Source: CBDFKV01 sp965249035 (GTDB lineage Bacteria > Pseudomonadota > Gammaproteobacteria > Arenicellales > Poriferihabitantaceae). Taken from it: 64,000 bases of DNA. The stretch covers positions 496,001 through 560,000 of the forward strand of contig CBDFKV010000006.1 of assembly GCA_965249035.1 (NCBI GenBank). Reading direction: 5' to 3'. Every line of letters starts with the position of its first letter. Position 1 is the stretch's first letter. Below are positions 17,871-26,471 of the stretch, piece by piece. The notes under the pieces are model-generated. The model was not told where the DNA came from. It made no database searches and saw nothing but the letters and a program-made list of their open reading frames with translations. The translations under genes were made by a program, and so were the position numbers.

Positions 17871-19199
17871 ATGGACCCACTACACTCAATAGACCCAGCC
17901 TTGCTGGAAAAAGTTCAGCAACCGATTGGCAATGCCAGCGGCATGCCGAATGAGGCATATACCAGTGAACAGGCTTTTCGCTTCGAGCGCGATCACGTAA
18001 TGGCCTGCAGCTGGGTGGCGCTCGATTTTATGAGTCGACTACCTGAAGTCGGGTATCTAAAGCCCATTGATTTTATGGGTATGCCATTATTAGTGATTAA
18101 CAACGACGGCCAATTTGACGTCTTTCACAATGTCTGCCGACATCGCGGCATGATATTGGTCGATCAAGCGGGTAAAACACCACCCGCCATCGCCTGCCCC
18201 TATCATTGCTGGACCTACAAACCCGATGGCAGCTTGATAGCGACGCCTAATATCGGCGGTGTTGGTCAGCCAAACATCGCTGGTTTTGATAAAGCTGAGC
18301 ATGGTTTGAAGCGTATCCGTACGCACCAATGGTTTGGCATGCTGTGGGTCAATCTGGATGGCAATGCACCTGAATTCAACGACTATGCAGATCCACTGAT
18401 TAAGCGCTGGTCAGAATTCTTGGGCGACGAAGGCTGGAAAGAGAAGCGCACCGGCATCGATGGTGCCCAGTTAGGTATCTCACTCGCCTGTAACTGGAAG
18501 CTTGCGGTTGAAAATTATTGTGAGGCCTATCACTTGCCCATGATTCACCCAGACCTGAATCGTTATTCACCGCTCAAAGTCCACGAAACAATTATTGTCG
18601 GCAGCGGTTTTTCCGGCCAATTAACTCACGCTTACACCTTGGCAGAGACAGCGGGCATAACCCTGCCGCAATTTAGCCATTGGCCCGAGGGGAAAATTAA
18701 AACGGGCGAGTACTTGTCTTTTTATCCCAATGTATTGTTAGGCATTCAAGCCGATCACGGCTTTGCGATTATTTTGACACCCACCTCAGCGAGCACTACA
18801 GAAGAACAAGTAGAAATATTTTACATCGACGATGGTGCTGAAAACTCAGACTATCAAGCCAGTCGAGCAGCCGTATTAGAGTCCTGGAAAGTCGTATTTT
18901 CAGAAGATATAAGGCCCGTCGAAGGTATGCAAAAAGGCCGTGAATCGGGTGGCTTCGACGGCGGTGTATTTTCTCCCGCGCTGGATCAAGCAACCCACCA
19001 TTTTCATCAATGGGTAGCTCGCCATTATCAACGAACCGAGCCGTGCCCCCTAGCCGCGAAGCAACGGCAAATATTTCAGTGGGTTAACCGGTTTACCCGA
19101 TTTACGAATTTCAAAATGCAATTTAGGGCTAGCCGTGCCAGTACTGCCGACCGTGCTAATAGTTTGCCCCTGCTTAACCGTCGCGCCCTCTTTAACTAG
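17871..19199 (+). CDS. Rieske non-heme iron oxygenase alpha subunit, glycine-betaine-monooxygenase-like
   Basis: Ring-hydroxylating-type oxygenase. The ATG at 17871 follows AGAGGA and gives 442 residues. The Rieske [2Fe-2S] ligands are CRHRG and CPYHCW at about residues 88-110. The mononuclear iron site is in ENYCEAYHLPMIHP at about residue 215. Sequence style and position behind sarcosine oxidase suggest glycine betaine or stachydrine demethylation (GbcA-like); the electron-transfer partner (GbcB-like) is not here. The last 50 codons overlap the convergent NlpD-like gene, and this tail looks unlike a normal oxygenase C-terminus, so the native end may have been lost. Confidence 0.82.
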   Translation: MDPLHSIDPALLEKVQQPIGNASGMPNEAYTSEQAFRFERDHVMACSWVALDFMSRLPEVGYLKPIDFMGMPLLVINNDGQFDVFHNVCRHRGMILVDQAGKTPPAIACPYHCWTYKPDGSLIATPNIGGVGQPNIAGFDKAEHGLKRIRTHQWFGMLWVNLDGNAPEFNDYADPLIKRWSEFLGDEGWKEKRTGIDGAQLGISLACNWKLAVENYCEAYHLPMIHPDLNRYSPLKVHETIIVGSGFSGQLTHAYTLAETAGITLPQFSHWPEGKIKTGEYLSFYPNVLLGIQADHGFAIILTPTSASTTEEQVEIFYIDDGAENSDYQASRAAVLESWKVVFSEDIRPVEGMQKGRESGGFDGGVFSPALDQATHHFHQWVARHYQRTEPCPLAAKQRQIFQWVNRFTRFTNFKMQFRASRASTADRANSLPLLNRRALFN

Positions 19200-19805
19200 C
19201 ATTTGTTCATTGTGCGCATAGGCAGACAAATACTCATCGGAGTGCTTGACGATAATTAATTTGCCATAACCCCGAATTCCTTCGCCGGCATACACCACTT
19301 GCCCAGCCGCCGATGCAGCTACCGGCGCACCACGGCTGGAGTTAATGTCGATGCCGTTGCTACCACTTGCTTGTGAGAACTTAGCCAGCAGTTTACCTTT
19401 AGTCGGCCAGACCCAGCCGGTCACGCGCTTGGGCAGGCTTACCGCAGGCAAGGCGGGTGTTTGCTGTATGGGTTTCTGGGCTACCGCTGTGGGCGCCTTC
19501 GGGGGAACCGGTCTGGGCTTGGGTCGTAAACTCGGCGGTGGTGCGGCTAAGCGTAAGCGCTCGCCGACATAAATCGTATACGGCGACTTAATTTGATTGT
19601 AACGAGCGAGCTGCTTGTAATCCAAACCAGTCCGAAATGAAATGCTATACAGCGTATCGCCGTGCTGCACAGCGTAGCTTCCCTGCGAAACTTTGACGGG
19701 CGATAGATCTCTGACAGGCGCGGTCGGGTGACTCAAACAGCCGCTAAGGCCAGCAATGAGTCCACTCAGAATGATCCAGCGTAAGCCGCCCAGAAATCCA
19801 CTCAT
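19050..19805 (-). CDS. nlpD: NlpD-like LysM/degenerate-LytM lipoprotein
   Basis: Outer-membrane lipoprotein that in E. coli activates the cell-wall amidase AmiC during division. I start at the ATG at 19805, 2 bp after the yqaA stop. The 251-residue product has a lipobox (LIAGLSGC), a LysM domain (YAVQHGDTLYSISFRTG) and a C-terminal M23/LytM domain. The first zinc ligand position reads GSNGIDI, where active M23 enzymes have His, so like NlpD it is probably not an active endopeptidase. YLSAYAHN and LHFEIR are kept. rpoS, the usual neighbour of nlpD, is absent. Confidence 0.85.
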   Translation of the reverse strand: MSGFLGGLRWIILSGLIAGLSGCLSHPTAPVRDLSPVKVSQGSYAVQHGDTLYSISFRTGLDYKQLARYNQIKSPYTIYVGERLRLAAPPPSLRPKPRPVPPKAPTAVAQKPIQQTPALPAVSLPKRVTGWVWPTKGKLLAKFSQASGSNGIDINSSRGAPVAASAAGQVVYAGEGIRGYGKLIIVKHSDEYLSAYAHNEQMLVKEGATVKQGQTISTVGSTGTASPKLHFEIRKSGKPVNPLKYLPLLRG

Positions 19806-19807
19806 TA

Positions 19808-20386
19808 TTAGCGTAGCATCCAATACACAACCACACCGATAGCGATAAAGCCCCAGCCAATCCACTCAATCCAGCGCTCTAATCCCGACTCCAATTTATC
19901 GCCACCAAATACCGCAATTGCTGCAGCAATGAAGAATTGAATGCTGCGCCCAACAATGGATGCCAACACAAACGGAATAAACGCCAAACCCATCAGGCCA
20001 GACGACAGAGTAAACAATTTATACGGGATCGGTGATACCCCCGCCAAAAACACGACCCAGACACCCCATTTATCGAACCAGCCTTTAAGCTGCAAGAATT
20101 TATCGCCCGCATGATAAAAATCGATGATGGGCTGCCCGACCGAATCAAACAGAAACATACCTATCAAGTAGCCCAGAATGCCGCCCAGCACTGACGCAAT
20201 AGTCGTCAGTGTCGCTAACCACCAAGCCCGGTCTCGTCTGGCCAGTGCCATCGGCGCCATCATCAACACCACCGGAACGGGAAAAAAGGAAGACTCGGCG
20301 AAGCTAACTGCCGCCAAGTAGCGTTCTGCTTGCGGATGACGCGACCAACTCAGTACTTTTTGGTAGAGCGAAGAAAATAATTTCAT
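19808..20386 (-). CDS. yqaA: YqaA family membrane protein (DedA/SNARE-associated superfamily)
   Basis: Integral membrane protein of 192 residues with about five hydrophobic stretches and the VTT/SNARE-associated domain. The family marks are the FAESSFFPVPVVLMMAPMAL segment near the N-terminus and the FLAGVSPIPYKLFTLSSG motif with the conserved Arg/Pro region. DedA relatives act in lipid scrambling or membrane homeostasis; the substrate of YqaA is not established. It is directly upstream of nlpD on the same strand. Confidence 0.88.
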   Translation of the reverse strand: MKLFSSLYQKVLSWSRHPQAERYLAAVSFAESSFFPVPVVLMMAPMALARRDRAWWLATLTTIASVLGGILGYLIGMFLFDSVGQPIIDFYHAGDKFLQLKGWFDKWGVWVVFLAGVSPIPYKLFTLSSGLMGLAFIPFVLASIVGRSIQFFIAAAIAVFGGDKLESGLERWIEWIGWGFIAIGVVVYWMLR

Positions 20387-20476
20387 GAATCGTGCAGCAA
20401 TGTCCGTGCGCTAAGCTTGATAGTGCGCTGGATTATAATGCAAGCCGATTAGCAGCTTGCTTAGATTTGGCTTCTT

Positions 20477-20492
20477 TTGATGGGCTAGTCAA
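20477..20492. promoter_or_regulatory. Weak RutR-like palindrome upstream of the TetR gene
   Basis: TTGATGG-GC-TAGTCAA is a partial match to the RutR consensus TTGACCA-NN-TGGTCAA (10 of 14 positions). It lies about 150 bp ahead of the regulator start, so autoregulation is possible. The match is clearly weaker than the sites at 28937, 44598 and 44620. Confidence 0.3.
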
Positions 20493-20643
20493 ATCCGCCA
20501 CGGCCTATCTGAATTTACCGATGCACAGTTACAAAAATCAATCCCGATGGTCAGCGCTTCATCGATACGCATAAGCTCCTCATCCACAGCGATATTTGTT
20601 ACCATTACTGGCATTAAATATCGCATTTATTCCAAAATTTCAA

Positions 20644-21294
20644 GTGACTAAGCCATCTGCAAAAACTAGCTCAGTAACCAATGCCGAACGGCGACGGCGG
20701 GGTGAGCGGCTGATCCTGCAGGTGGCAGAAGAAATCTTTGCTGAACGTGGTTTTCAGGGCGCCACCATGACTGAAATCGGCCTTCGTGCTGGATTACCCA
20801 AGGCCAATGTCCATTACTATTTTTCCTCAAAAAAGAAACTGTATCAGCGCGTTATCGACGACGTGTTTAGTACGTGGCTAGACGCCGCTCATAAATTTGA
20901 AGATTACGATGATCCGCGTCAAGCTTTGACCGCCTATATCAGTGCCAAAATGGACTTATCGCGCAGCCGACCCAATGGCTCAAAAGTCTGGGCCAATGAA
21001 ATCATTCACGGCGCGCCAATGATTCAGCGTGATCTGGAGACGCGTTTACGTGAGTGGTGTTTGTCGCGAGAAGCCTTGATCCAACAGTGGATTGAACAAG
21101 GTAAAATGCGCCCCACCAACCCGCGCTATTTGCTGTATATGATTTGGGCCAGCACCCAACACTATGCAGATTTCAATACCCAGATTGCGGCGTTAAACAA
21201 CGGCCAGCCACTGACAGACAAGGATTTTGAAGAAGCCAAGAAAACTGTTATCGATATCATCCTGAACGGATTATTGTACGAAGCCAAGGCTTAA
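20644..21294 (+). CDS. TetR family regulator, RutR-like
   Basis: DNA-binding repressor of 216 residues from a GTG start at 20644; an earlier in-frame TTG at 20596 is possible and no clear ribosome binding site decides. The N-terminal TetR helix-turn-helix is clear (GATMTEIGLRAGLPKANVHYYFSSKKKLY). The C-terminal domain resembles RutR, the uracil/thymine-responsive regulator (AKMDLSRSRPNGSKVWANEI and the DKDFEEAK tail). Its neighbourhood, a pyrimidine permease and the reductive pyrimidine pathway, supports a RutR-type role. Confidence 0.83.
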   Translation: MTKPSAKTSSVTNAERRRRGERLILQVAEEIFAERGFQGATMTEIGLRAGLPKANVHYYFSSKKKLYQRVIDDVFSTWLDAAHKFEDYDDPRQALTAYISAKMDLSRSRPNGSKVWANEIIHGAPMIQRDLETRLREWCLSREALIQQWIEQGKMRPTNPRYLLYMIWASTQHYADFNTQIAALNNGQPLTDKDFEEAKKTVIDIILNGLLYEAKA

Positions 21295-21345
21295 CGGGTT
21301 AGCTGAAATTATACGCAGTTTGTAATACTGGAACTTTCTCACTGT

Positions 21346-21792
21346 TCAATATTTGACCACCAGCAATAAACCCAGAAATACCAGACCAGCACCCATTGCT
21401 CGGGGCAAGCTGATCACTCTTGCCTCAATCCCAAACGCTCCGAATTGATCAAGCAGTAACGACAATAGCACTTGGCCGAAGACTATCGCGATGGTGACAT
21501 TCGCCACACCTATTTTTGGAACCAAACCTGCTACAGCAGCCACATAGATAGCACCCAGTAATCCGCCTAACAGCAGTACTGGTGGTATGTCACGAAACCC
21601 TTGAAGACTTGGAGCTGATTCGCTACTTCGAATCATAAATACGGCAAATAGAGTCAGCGTACCAAAAGCGAACGAAATCAGAGCGGCGAGTAAGGCGCTG
21701 TCCAAGGCCCGCCCGAGTTGACCATTTAAGACACCCTGGATCGGTAGCAACGCGCCCACGCACACTGCGAGTACGATCAACCAAGGCGTCAT
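21346..21792 (-). CDS. YdcZ family (DMT superfamily) transporter
   Basis: Small integral membrane protein of 148 residues with five hydrophobic segments, matching the half-size EamA-like YdcZ family (DUF606). The N-terminal repeat GALLPIQGVLNGQLGRALDSALLAALISF is typical, with a conserved Gln and Asn. Family members probably work as dimers. The substrate is unknown. Confidence 0.82.
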   Translation of the reverse strand: MTPWLIVLAVCVGALLPIQGVLNGQLGRALDSALLAALISFAFGTLTLFAVFMIRSSESAPSLQGFRDIPPVLLLGGLLGAIYVAAVAGLVPKIGVANVTIAIVFGQVLLSLLLDQFGAFGIEARVISLPRAMGAGLVFLGLLLVVKY

Positions 21793-21885
21793 AACGATAT
21801 GCGGCTGACTCTACCCATTAGAGCCAACCTGTCAGATCTACCCACCGAAACGCCAATCCCTATTTGAGTTTGGCGCATCTTTAGG

Positions 21886-23349
21886 CTAGTAGCTGGATGA
21901 GTTTTTACTAATGAAATAGTAAATCAAGCCACCAAGGATTGATCCGGTAAACCACCCATAGTCATAAAACCAACCGAGCATGCCCGTCGTGATCGCGATT
22001 AGGGTTAAACCCACGGGTATCAAAAAAGCGATAAAACCATTGCGGTTCCAAGCAGGATAAACTCCGTTGTCTTTGTACAGGTCTGGCAAGTTTAGGTTCT
22101 GCTTCTTAATCAGAAAATAGTCAACGATCATGATCCCGGCGATTGGTCCAAGCAGGCTTGAGTAGCCTAGCAACCAATTCGAATACATGCTTTCGACGCT
22201 AACGTCTGAGGTAATCCAACCCAACTTTTTCAGTAACTCCCAAGCCATCAGCAATACGCCAATGATGCCGGTAATGATAACGCCACCCGTATTATTGATT
22301 TTCTTGGGTGCAATGTTTTGGAAATCATTGGTCGGAGACACAATGTTGGCGGCGGTGTTGGTCGATATGGTCGCGATGATAATCATTATCATGGAAATCA
22401 CCACCCAGAAGGTACTATCGATTTTGCCAATCAAGGTGATCGGGTCTGAGACGGTTTCTCCCACCAGCTGAGGCGAAGCGGCGGTCAGCACTACGCCTAG
22501 AGCAGCAAATAGAAACATCGTCACTGGCAAGCCAATTATTTGGCCTCGAATTTGACTTTTCTGCGAATCGGCAAATCGACTGAAGTCAGGAATATTCAGT
22601 GATAGGGTTGCCCAAAAACCAACCATTGCGGTCAATCCACCCATAAAATAACCCCAGAATGATGCCCCTTCTGGTCGGTTCGGCGCTTGCGCCAAAAGCT
22701 CACTAATCGACGCTTTAGGGTAAGCCCAAAACAATAGGCCAATCCCGACCAACAGTAACATTGGTGCAGCAAACGTCTCCAACTTCTTGATTGACTCGGA
22801 CCCGCGGATAACCACCGCCAAGTTCAATACCCAGAAAATAAAGAAGCCGATGACTTGACCGGTTCCACCCAAGCTGGCCCAACTATCGGATAGGGCGGAG
22901 AATAATAAGTGGATCGCCAAGCCACCAAACATGGTTTGAATACCAAACCAACCACAGGCGATGATTGCGCGGATGAGGCAAGGAATGTTAGAACCGATGA
23001 TCCCAAAAGATGACCGCAACACTACCGGGAAAGGAATGCCGTATTTGGTCCCTGGGTAAGCATTCAGCACCAATGGAATCAAAACGATCACGTTGGCGAC
23101 AAAAATCGCCCATAAGGCTTCACTGACCGATAAACCAAAATAAGCGGTAAGCACACCACCTAGAGTATAGGTGGGTACGCAGATTGCCATTCCGACCCAG
23201 AGTGCTGCGATGTGTCTGGTTTTCCAGGTACGTTGGCTGAGCTTGGTCGGGGCAATATCTTTGTTGTAACGCGGACTGGATATCACATCCTTTCCCGCAT
23301 TTATTTCAACAAATTCACCCACCTGATTGACTGTACTTTCTGAAGCCAT
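21886..23349 (-). CDS. NCS1 family nucleobase:cation symporter
   Basis: Inner-membrane symporter of 487 residues with 12 membrane segments. NCS1 features include the N-terminal LSQRTWKTRHIAALWVGMAICVPTYTLGG region and the central QTMFGGLAIHLL segment. The NIPDFSRFA motif is shared with hydantoin, uracil and allantoin carriers. It starts behind a good GGAGG site. Located downstream of preA on the same strand, it most likely imports uracil, thymine or a related pyrimidine or hydantoin for the adjacent pathway. Confidence 0.9.
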   Translation of the reverse strand: MASESTVNQVGEFVEINAGKDVISSPRYNKDIAPTKLSQRTWKTRHIAALWVGMAICVPTYTLGGVLTAYFGLSVSEALWAIFVANVIVLIPLVLNAYPGTKYGIPFPVVLRSSFGIIGSNIPCLIRAIIACGWFGIQTMFGGLAIHLLFSALSDSWASLGGTGQVIGFFIFWVLNLAVVIRGSESIKKLETFAAPMLLLVGIGLLFWAYPKASISELLAQAPNRPEGASFWGYFMGGLTAMVGFWATLSLNIPDFSRFADSQKSQIRGQIIGLPVTMFLFAALGVVLTAASPQLVGETVSDPITLIGKIDSTFWVVISMIMIIIATISTNTAANIVSPTNDFQNIAPKKINNTGGVIITGIIGVLLMAWELLKKLGWITSDVSVESMYSNWLLGYSSLLGPIAGIMIVDYFLIKKQNLNLPDLYKDNGVYPAWNRNGFIAFLIPVGLTLIAITTGMLGWFYDYGWFTGSILGGLIYYFISKNSSSY

Positions 23350-23619
23350 GTTTTCCTCCCGCGGAATTAATAGTTATAAAGCTTGGTTATTTTGGTAGTG
23401 CAGTGACAGTGCCTATTCAATGGTTTCTTGTAATGATGTAAAATAAAGATAATTATCATTCAATGAGTTAACAACTACATTTAATGCTATTTTTATACTA
23501 ACTTTGATGCTCTATTTGAGTTTTTAAAGTTACTGGCTAATGGTTATATCTGATGTTAGATCGCTTAAGCTCGATTGTCTATACCCACCACTTTGGTCGG
23601 CTCAAATAGATTGTCTGTT
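23350..23619. other. preA-NCS1 gap
   Basis: A 270-bp AT-rich gap between the preA stop and the NCS1 permease start. It probably carries a separate promoter for the permease. GATAATTATC at about 23448-23457 vaguely resembles half of a Fur box, but there is no iron-related gene nearby. No RutR-like box is evident. Confidence 0.3.
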
Positions 23620-24927
23620 TCATCCGGCGCCGCTTTGCGTATTATTCGGGTGCGTGGTCCAGTTGGCGTACTCGCCCGATACCGGCAGACCGGTACGTTT
23701 ATCGATTTCGCCAGGTGCCAGTTCACGCAAGCTAATGCAATCATCCACCGGGCACACACTCACACATAGATTGCAGCCAACGCATTCTTCGTCGATCACC
23801 TCAAAATAGCGCTCACCGCCTTTCTGCTGGGTAATTGCTTGATGGGAAGTATCTTCACAGACAATATGACAGCGACCACATTGGATGCAGCTCTCCTGGT
23901 CGATTTCGGCTTTGACGATATAGTTGAGATCCAGGTATTGCCAGTCGGTTACCTGAGCGACGGCTTTACCGACTAACTCATCAACCGCCTGAATGCCTTT
24001 GCTATCCATGAAGTCGCTAAGGCCCATGGTCATATCATCAATAATTTTAAAGCCGTAAGTCATGGCTGCAGTGCAGACCTGGACATTACCCGCACCCAAC
24101 GCGATAAAATCTACCGCATCTCGCCAAGTGCTAATCCCGCCAATACCGGAAATGGGCAAGTCACGTGTCGGCTCATCGCGCGCGACTTCGGCGACCATGT
24201 TTAATGCAATCGGTTTCACCGCCGGGCCACAGTAACCGCCGTGTGTACCCTTGCCACCGGTGGACGGATAAATCGAAAAAGTATCCAGATCGACTGAAAT
24301 TATCGAGTTGATTGTATTGATCATTGAAACCGCATCGGCACCACCGTCGTTCGCAGCGCGTGCGGCTTGACGAATATCGGTAATATTGGGCGTCAGTTTG
24401 ACAATCACCGGCATTTTGGTCATTTCCTTACACCAGCGCGTAACCATCTCAACGTATTCCGGCACTTGTCCGACCGCCGCACCCATGCCACGTTCAGACA
24501 TGCCATGCGGACAGCCAAAATTGAGTTCAACCCCATCGGCACCCGTATCTTCAACCCGTAACAAAATATCTCGCCATGCTTGTTCTTCACACGGCACCAT
24601 CAGCGACACCACTAAGGCACGATCAGGCCAGTCGCGCTTCACTTGGGTAATTTCTTCCAAGTTAACGCTGAGTGGACGATCGGTAATCAGTTCAATATTA
24701 TTCAAACCCATCAAACGCCGATCGCCCGCGTGCCACGCGCCGTAGCGTGGGCCATTAACATTGACCAGAGGTGGGCCATCTTCACCCAAGGTTTTCCACA
24801 CCACGCCGCCCCAACCCGCTTCAAAGGCACGAATGACGTTATAGGCCTTGTCGGTCGGCGGTGCTGAAGCCAGCCAAAAAGGATTGGGCGATTGAATACC
24901 GATAAAGTTCGAAGTTAAATCTGCCAT
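23620..24927 (-). CDS. preA: NAD-dependent dihydropyrimidine dehydrogenase subunit PreA
   Basis: Catalytic subunit reducing uracil and thymine to dihydropyrimidines. The 435-residue protein has an FMN-binding dihydroorotate-dehydrogenase-like barrel (TSNFIGIQSPNPFWLASAPP at the start and ELNFGCPHGMSERGMG with the active-site Cys loop). Two [4Fe-4S] ferredoxin motifs are at the C-terminus (CIQCGRCHIVC and CVGCNLCVSVC). It ends with an extended tail beyond the ferredoxin domain. It follows preT with a 9-bp gap. Confidence 0.95.
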   Translation of the reverse strand: MADLTSNFIGIQSPNPFWLASAPPTDKAYNVIRAFEAGWGGVVWKTLGEDGPPLVNVNGPRYGAWHAGDRRLMGLNNIELITDRPLSVNLEEITQVKRDWPDRALVVSLMVPCEEQAWRDILLRVEDTGADGVELNFGCPHGMSERGMGAAVGQVPEYVEMVTRWCKEMTKMPVIVKLTPNITDIRQAARAANDGGADAVSMINTINSIISVDLDTFSIYPSTGGKGTHGGYCGPAVKPIALNMVAEVARDEPTRDLPISGIGGISTWRDAVDFIALGAGNVQVCTAAMTYGFKIIDDMTMGLSDFMDSKGIQAVDELVGKAVAQVTDWQYLDLNYIVKAEIDQESCIQCGRCHIVCEDTSHQAITQQKGGERYFEVIDEECVGCNLCVSVCPVDDCISLRELAPGEIDKRTGLPVSGEYANWTTHPNNTQSGAG

Positions 24928-24936
24928 GGTTTGTCC

Positions 24937-26301
24937 TCAGCTTTGGCTGCTCAAGAATTGATGGATAGAATGAGCCGCTACTTTGCCATCCTGAACCGCA
25001 GAAACCGTCAGGTCCTCACCTTCATAGACGCAATCGCCACCGGCCCAGACATCGTCTAGAGAGGATTGTCTATCAGCATTAACCAAAATACGGCCTCGCT
25101 TGGTTTCGGGTAAGACGTCAGCAAAGCCACTGTCATCCAGGGTTTGCCCAATCGCTTTAAAGAGCATGTCTGCCGGCAAAGTGAAATAAGTGCCGGTTCC
25201 CGCTAGAGCGCCCTCAGCATTAGTTTCAGTGCGTTCAAATTCGACCCCGCTAATCTGCCCGTCAATCGCGTGCAGCTTATGGGGCTGAGCATTATGGCGG
25301 ATGCTAACCCCATGGGTCTGGGCAAATTCTTGCTCTTCTTTACTTGCATTCATTTGCGCTTGATCACGACGATAGACCAAAGTCACTTCATCGGCGCCCA
25401 ACATCTTTATTTGAGTAGCAATATCAATTGCCGTCATCCCGCCGCCGATCACCACCACCCGACGGCCTACCGGCAGTTTTGATAAATCGTCGGATTGTCG
25501 CAAGTCGGCGATGTAATCGACTGAATCCATAACCCCGTTAAGGTCTTCATCAGCAATTCGCAGGCGATTCGTTAAGCCTAAACCAACCCCGACGAACACC
25601 GCGTCATAGTCTGTGCGCAACTGATCCAACGCTAAATTGCCCCCCAGCTGCTGACCAAATTTAATCTCAATACCGCCGATCGCAAGCAACCATTGCAACT
25701 CGTGACTGGCAAAGTTATCCAGCATTTTATAGGCCGCCAAGCCATACTCATTGAGGCCTCCGCCTTTGGGCCGAGCCTCAAAAATATCGATCGTATGGCC
25801 CTCACGTGCCAAGCCGTGCGCGCACGCCAACCCGGCTGGGCCAGCGCCCACAATCGCAATGCGCTTTCCGCTATCAGGCTTGCGGCTAAAAAACTGTTTG
25901 TCGGCAGACATGGCTGCATCAACCGCATGGCGTTGCAGCAAACCAATATTCACCGGCCGGTGGTCTTGATCATTACGCACACAGGCTTGCTCGCACAAGG
26001 TTTCTGTCGGGCAAACTCGAGCACAAGTGCCGCCGAGAATATTCTCCTGCAATATAAGACGCGCTGCACCGATATCATTGCTGGCGGCGATCATGCGAAT
26101 AAAGCCCGCGACGTCGATTCCTGTTGGGCACGCCTTCGTACAAGGCGCGTCATAACAAAAATAACAACGGTCTGCTTCGACCAGCGCCGCCACTGGGCTC
26201 AAAGGGGGATGCATTTCAGCGAAGTTGTTCGCGTAGTCTTGTGCATCTAGCCGGGCACTTTGAATATCAACAGCACCCGCGTTGGATAATGATTCGCTCA
26301 T
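24937..26301 (-). CDS. preT: NAD-dependent dihydropyrimidine dehydrogenase subunit PreT
   Basis: NADH-binding subunit that passes electrons to PreA. The 454-residue protein resembles the glutamate synthase small subunit. An N-terminal Fe-S cluster domain has the cysteine sets CYFCYDAPCTKACPTGID and CARVCPTETLCEQACVR. Then follow a FAD-binding motif (IAIVGAGPAGLACAHGL) and an NAD-binding motif (VVVIGGGMTAIDIATQIK). Start follows GGGAGGA. Part of the minus-strand pyrimidine operon. Confidence 0.95.
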   Translation of the reverse strand: MSESLSNAGAVDIQSARLDAQDYANNFAEMHPPLSPVAALVEADRCYFCYDAPCTKACPTGIDVAGFIRMIAASNDIGAARLILQENILGGTCARVCPTETLCEQACVRNDQDHRPVNIGLLQRHAVDAAMSADKQFFSRKPDSGKRIAIVGAGPAGLACAHGLAREGHTIDIFEARPKGGGLNEYGLAAYKMLDNFASHELQWLLAIGGIEIKFGQQLGGNLALDQLRTDYDAVFVGVGLGLTNRLRIADEDLNGVMDSVDYIADLRQSDDLSKLPVGRRVVVIGGGMTAIDIATQIKMLGADEVTLVYRRDQAQMNASKEEQEFAQTHGVSIRHNAQPHKLHAIDGQISGVEFERTETNAEGALAGTGTYFTLPADMLFKAIGQTLDDSGFADVLPETKRGRILVNADRQSSLDDVWAGGDCVYEGEDLTVSAVQDGKVAAHSIHQFLSSQS

Positions 26302-26428
26302 TGCAATCCTCCCAGGCCATGAGTGACCTGCGGTTTAATCGCACCGTGTGTATCGTTTTGAGCGGATATAATAATTATTAGTGTCACTGCCTCTCCTCCA
26401 CTACCGATAATGATTTCCCGAATGAATC

Positions 26429-26449
26429 GCAGCCAAGCACGTTGGCTGC
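26429..26449. other. Intercistronic hairpin between dihydropyrimidinase and preT genes
   Basis: GCAGCCAA (26429-26436) and TTGGCTGC (26442-26449) are perfect inverted repeats around a 5-nt loop. They lie in the 170-bp gap between the dihydropyrimidinase stop and preT. There is no T run, so this is not a classical terminator. It may stabilise the upstream mRNA part or mark an RNA processing site. Confidence 0.5.
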
Positions 26450-26471
26450 AGCTTCGGGTTAGCTCACGCGA

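Noticed and set aside
20392..20574. 60-codon open frame between yqaA and the TetR gene
   Set aside because: No family resemblance; it overlaps the expected regulator promoter and a weak RutR-like palindrome.
23441..23463. Fur-box-like AT-rich palindrome upstream of the NCS1 permease
   Set aside because: Only half of the consensus is present and no iron-related gene is nearby.
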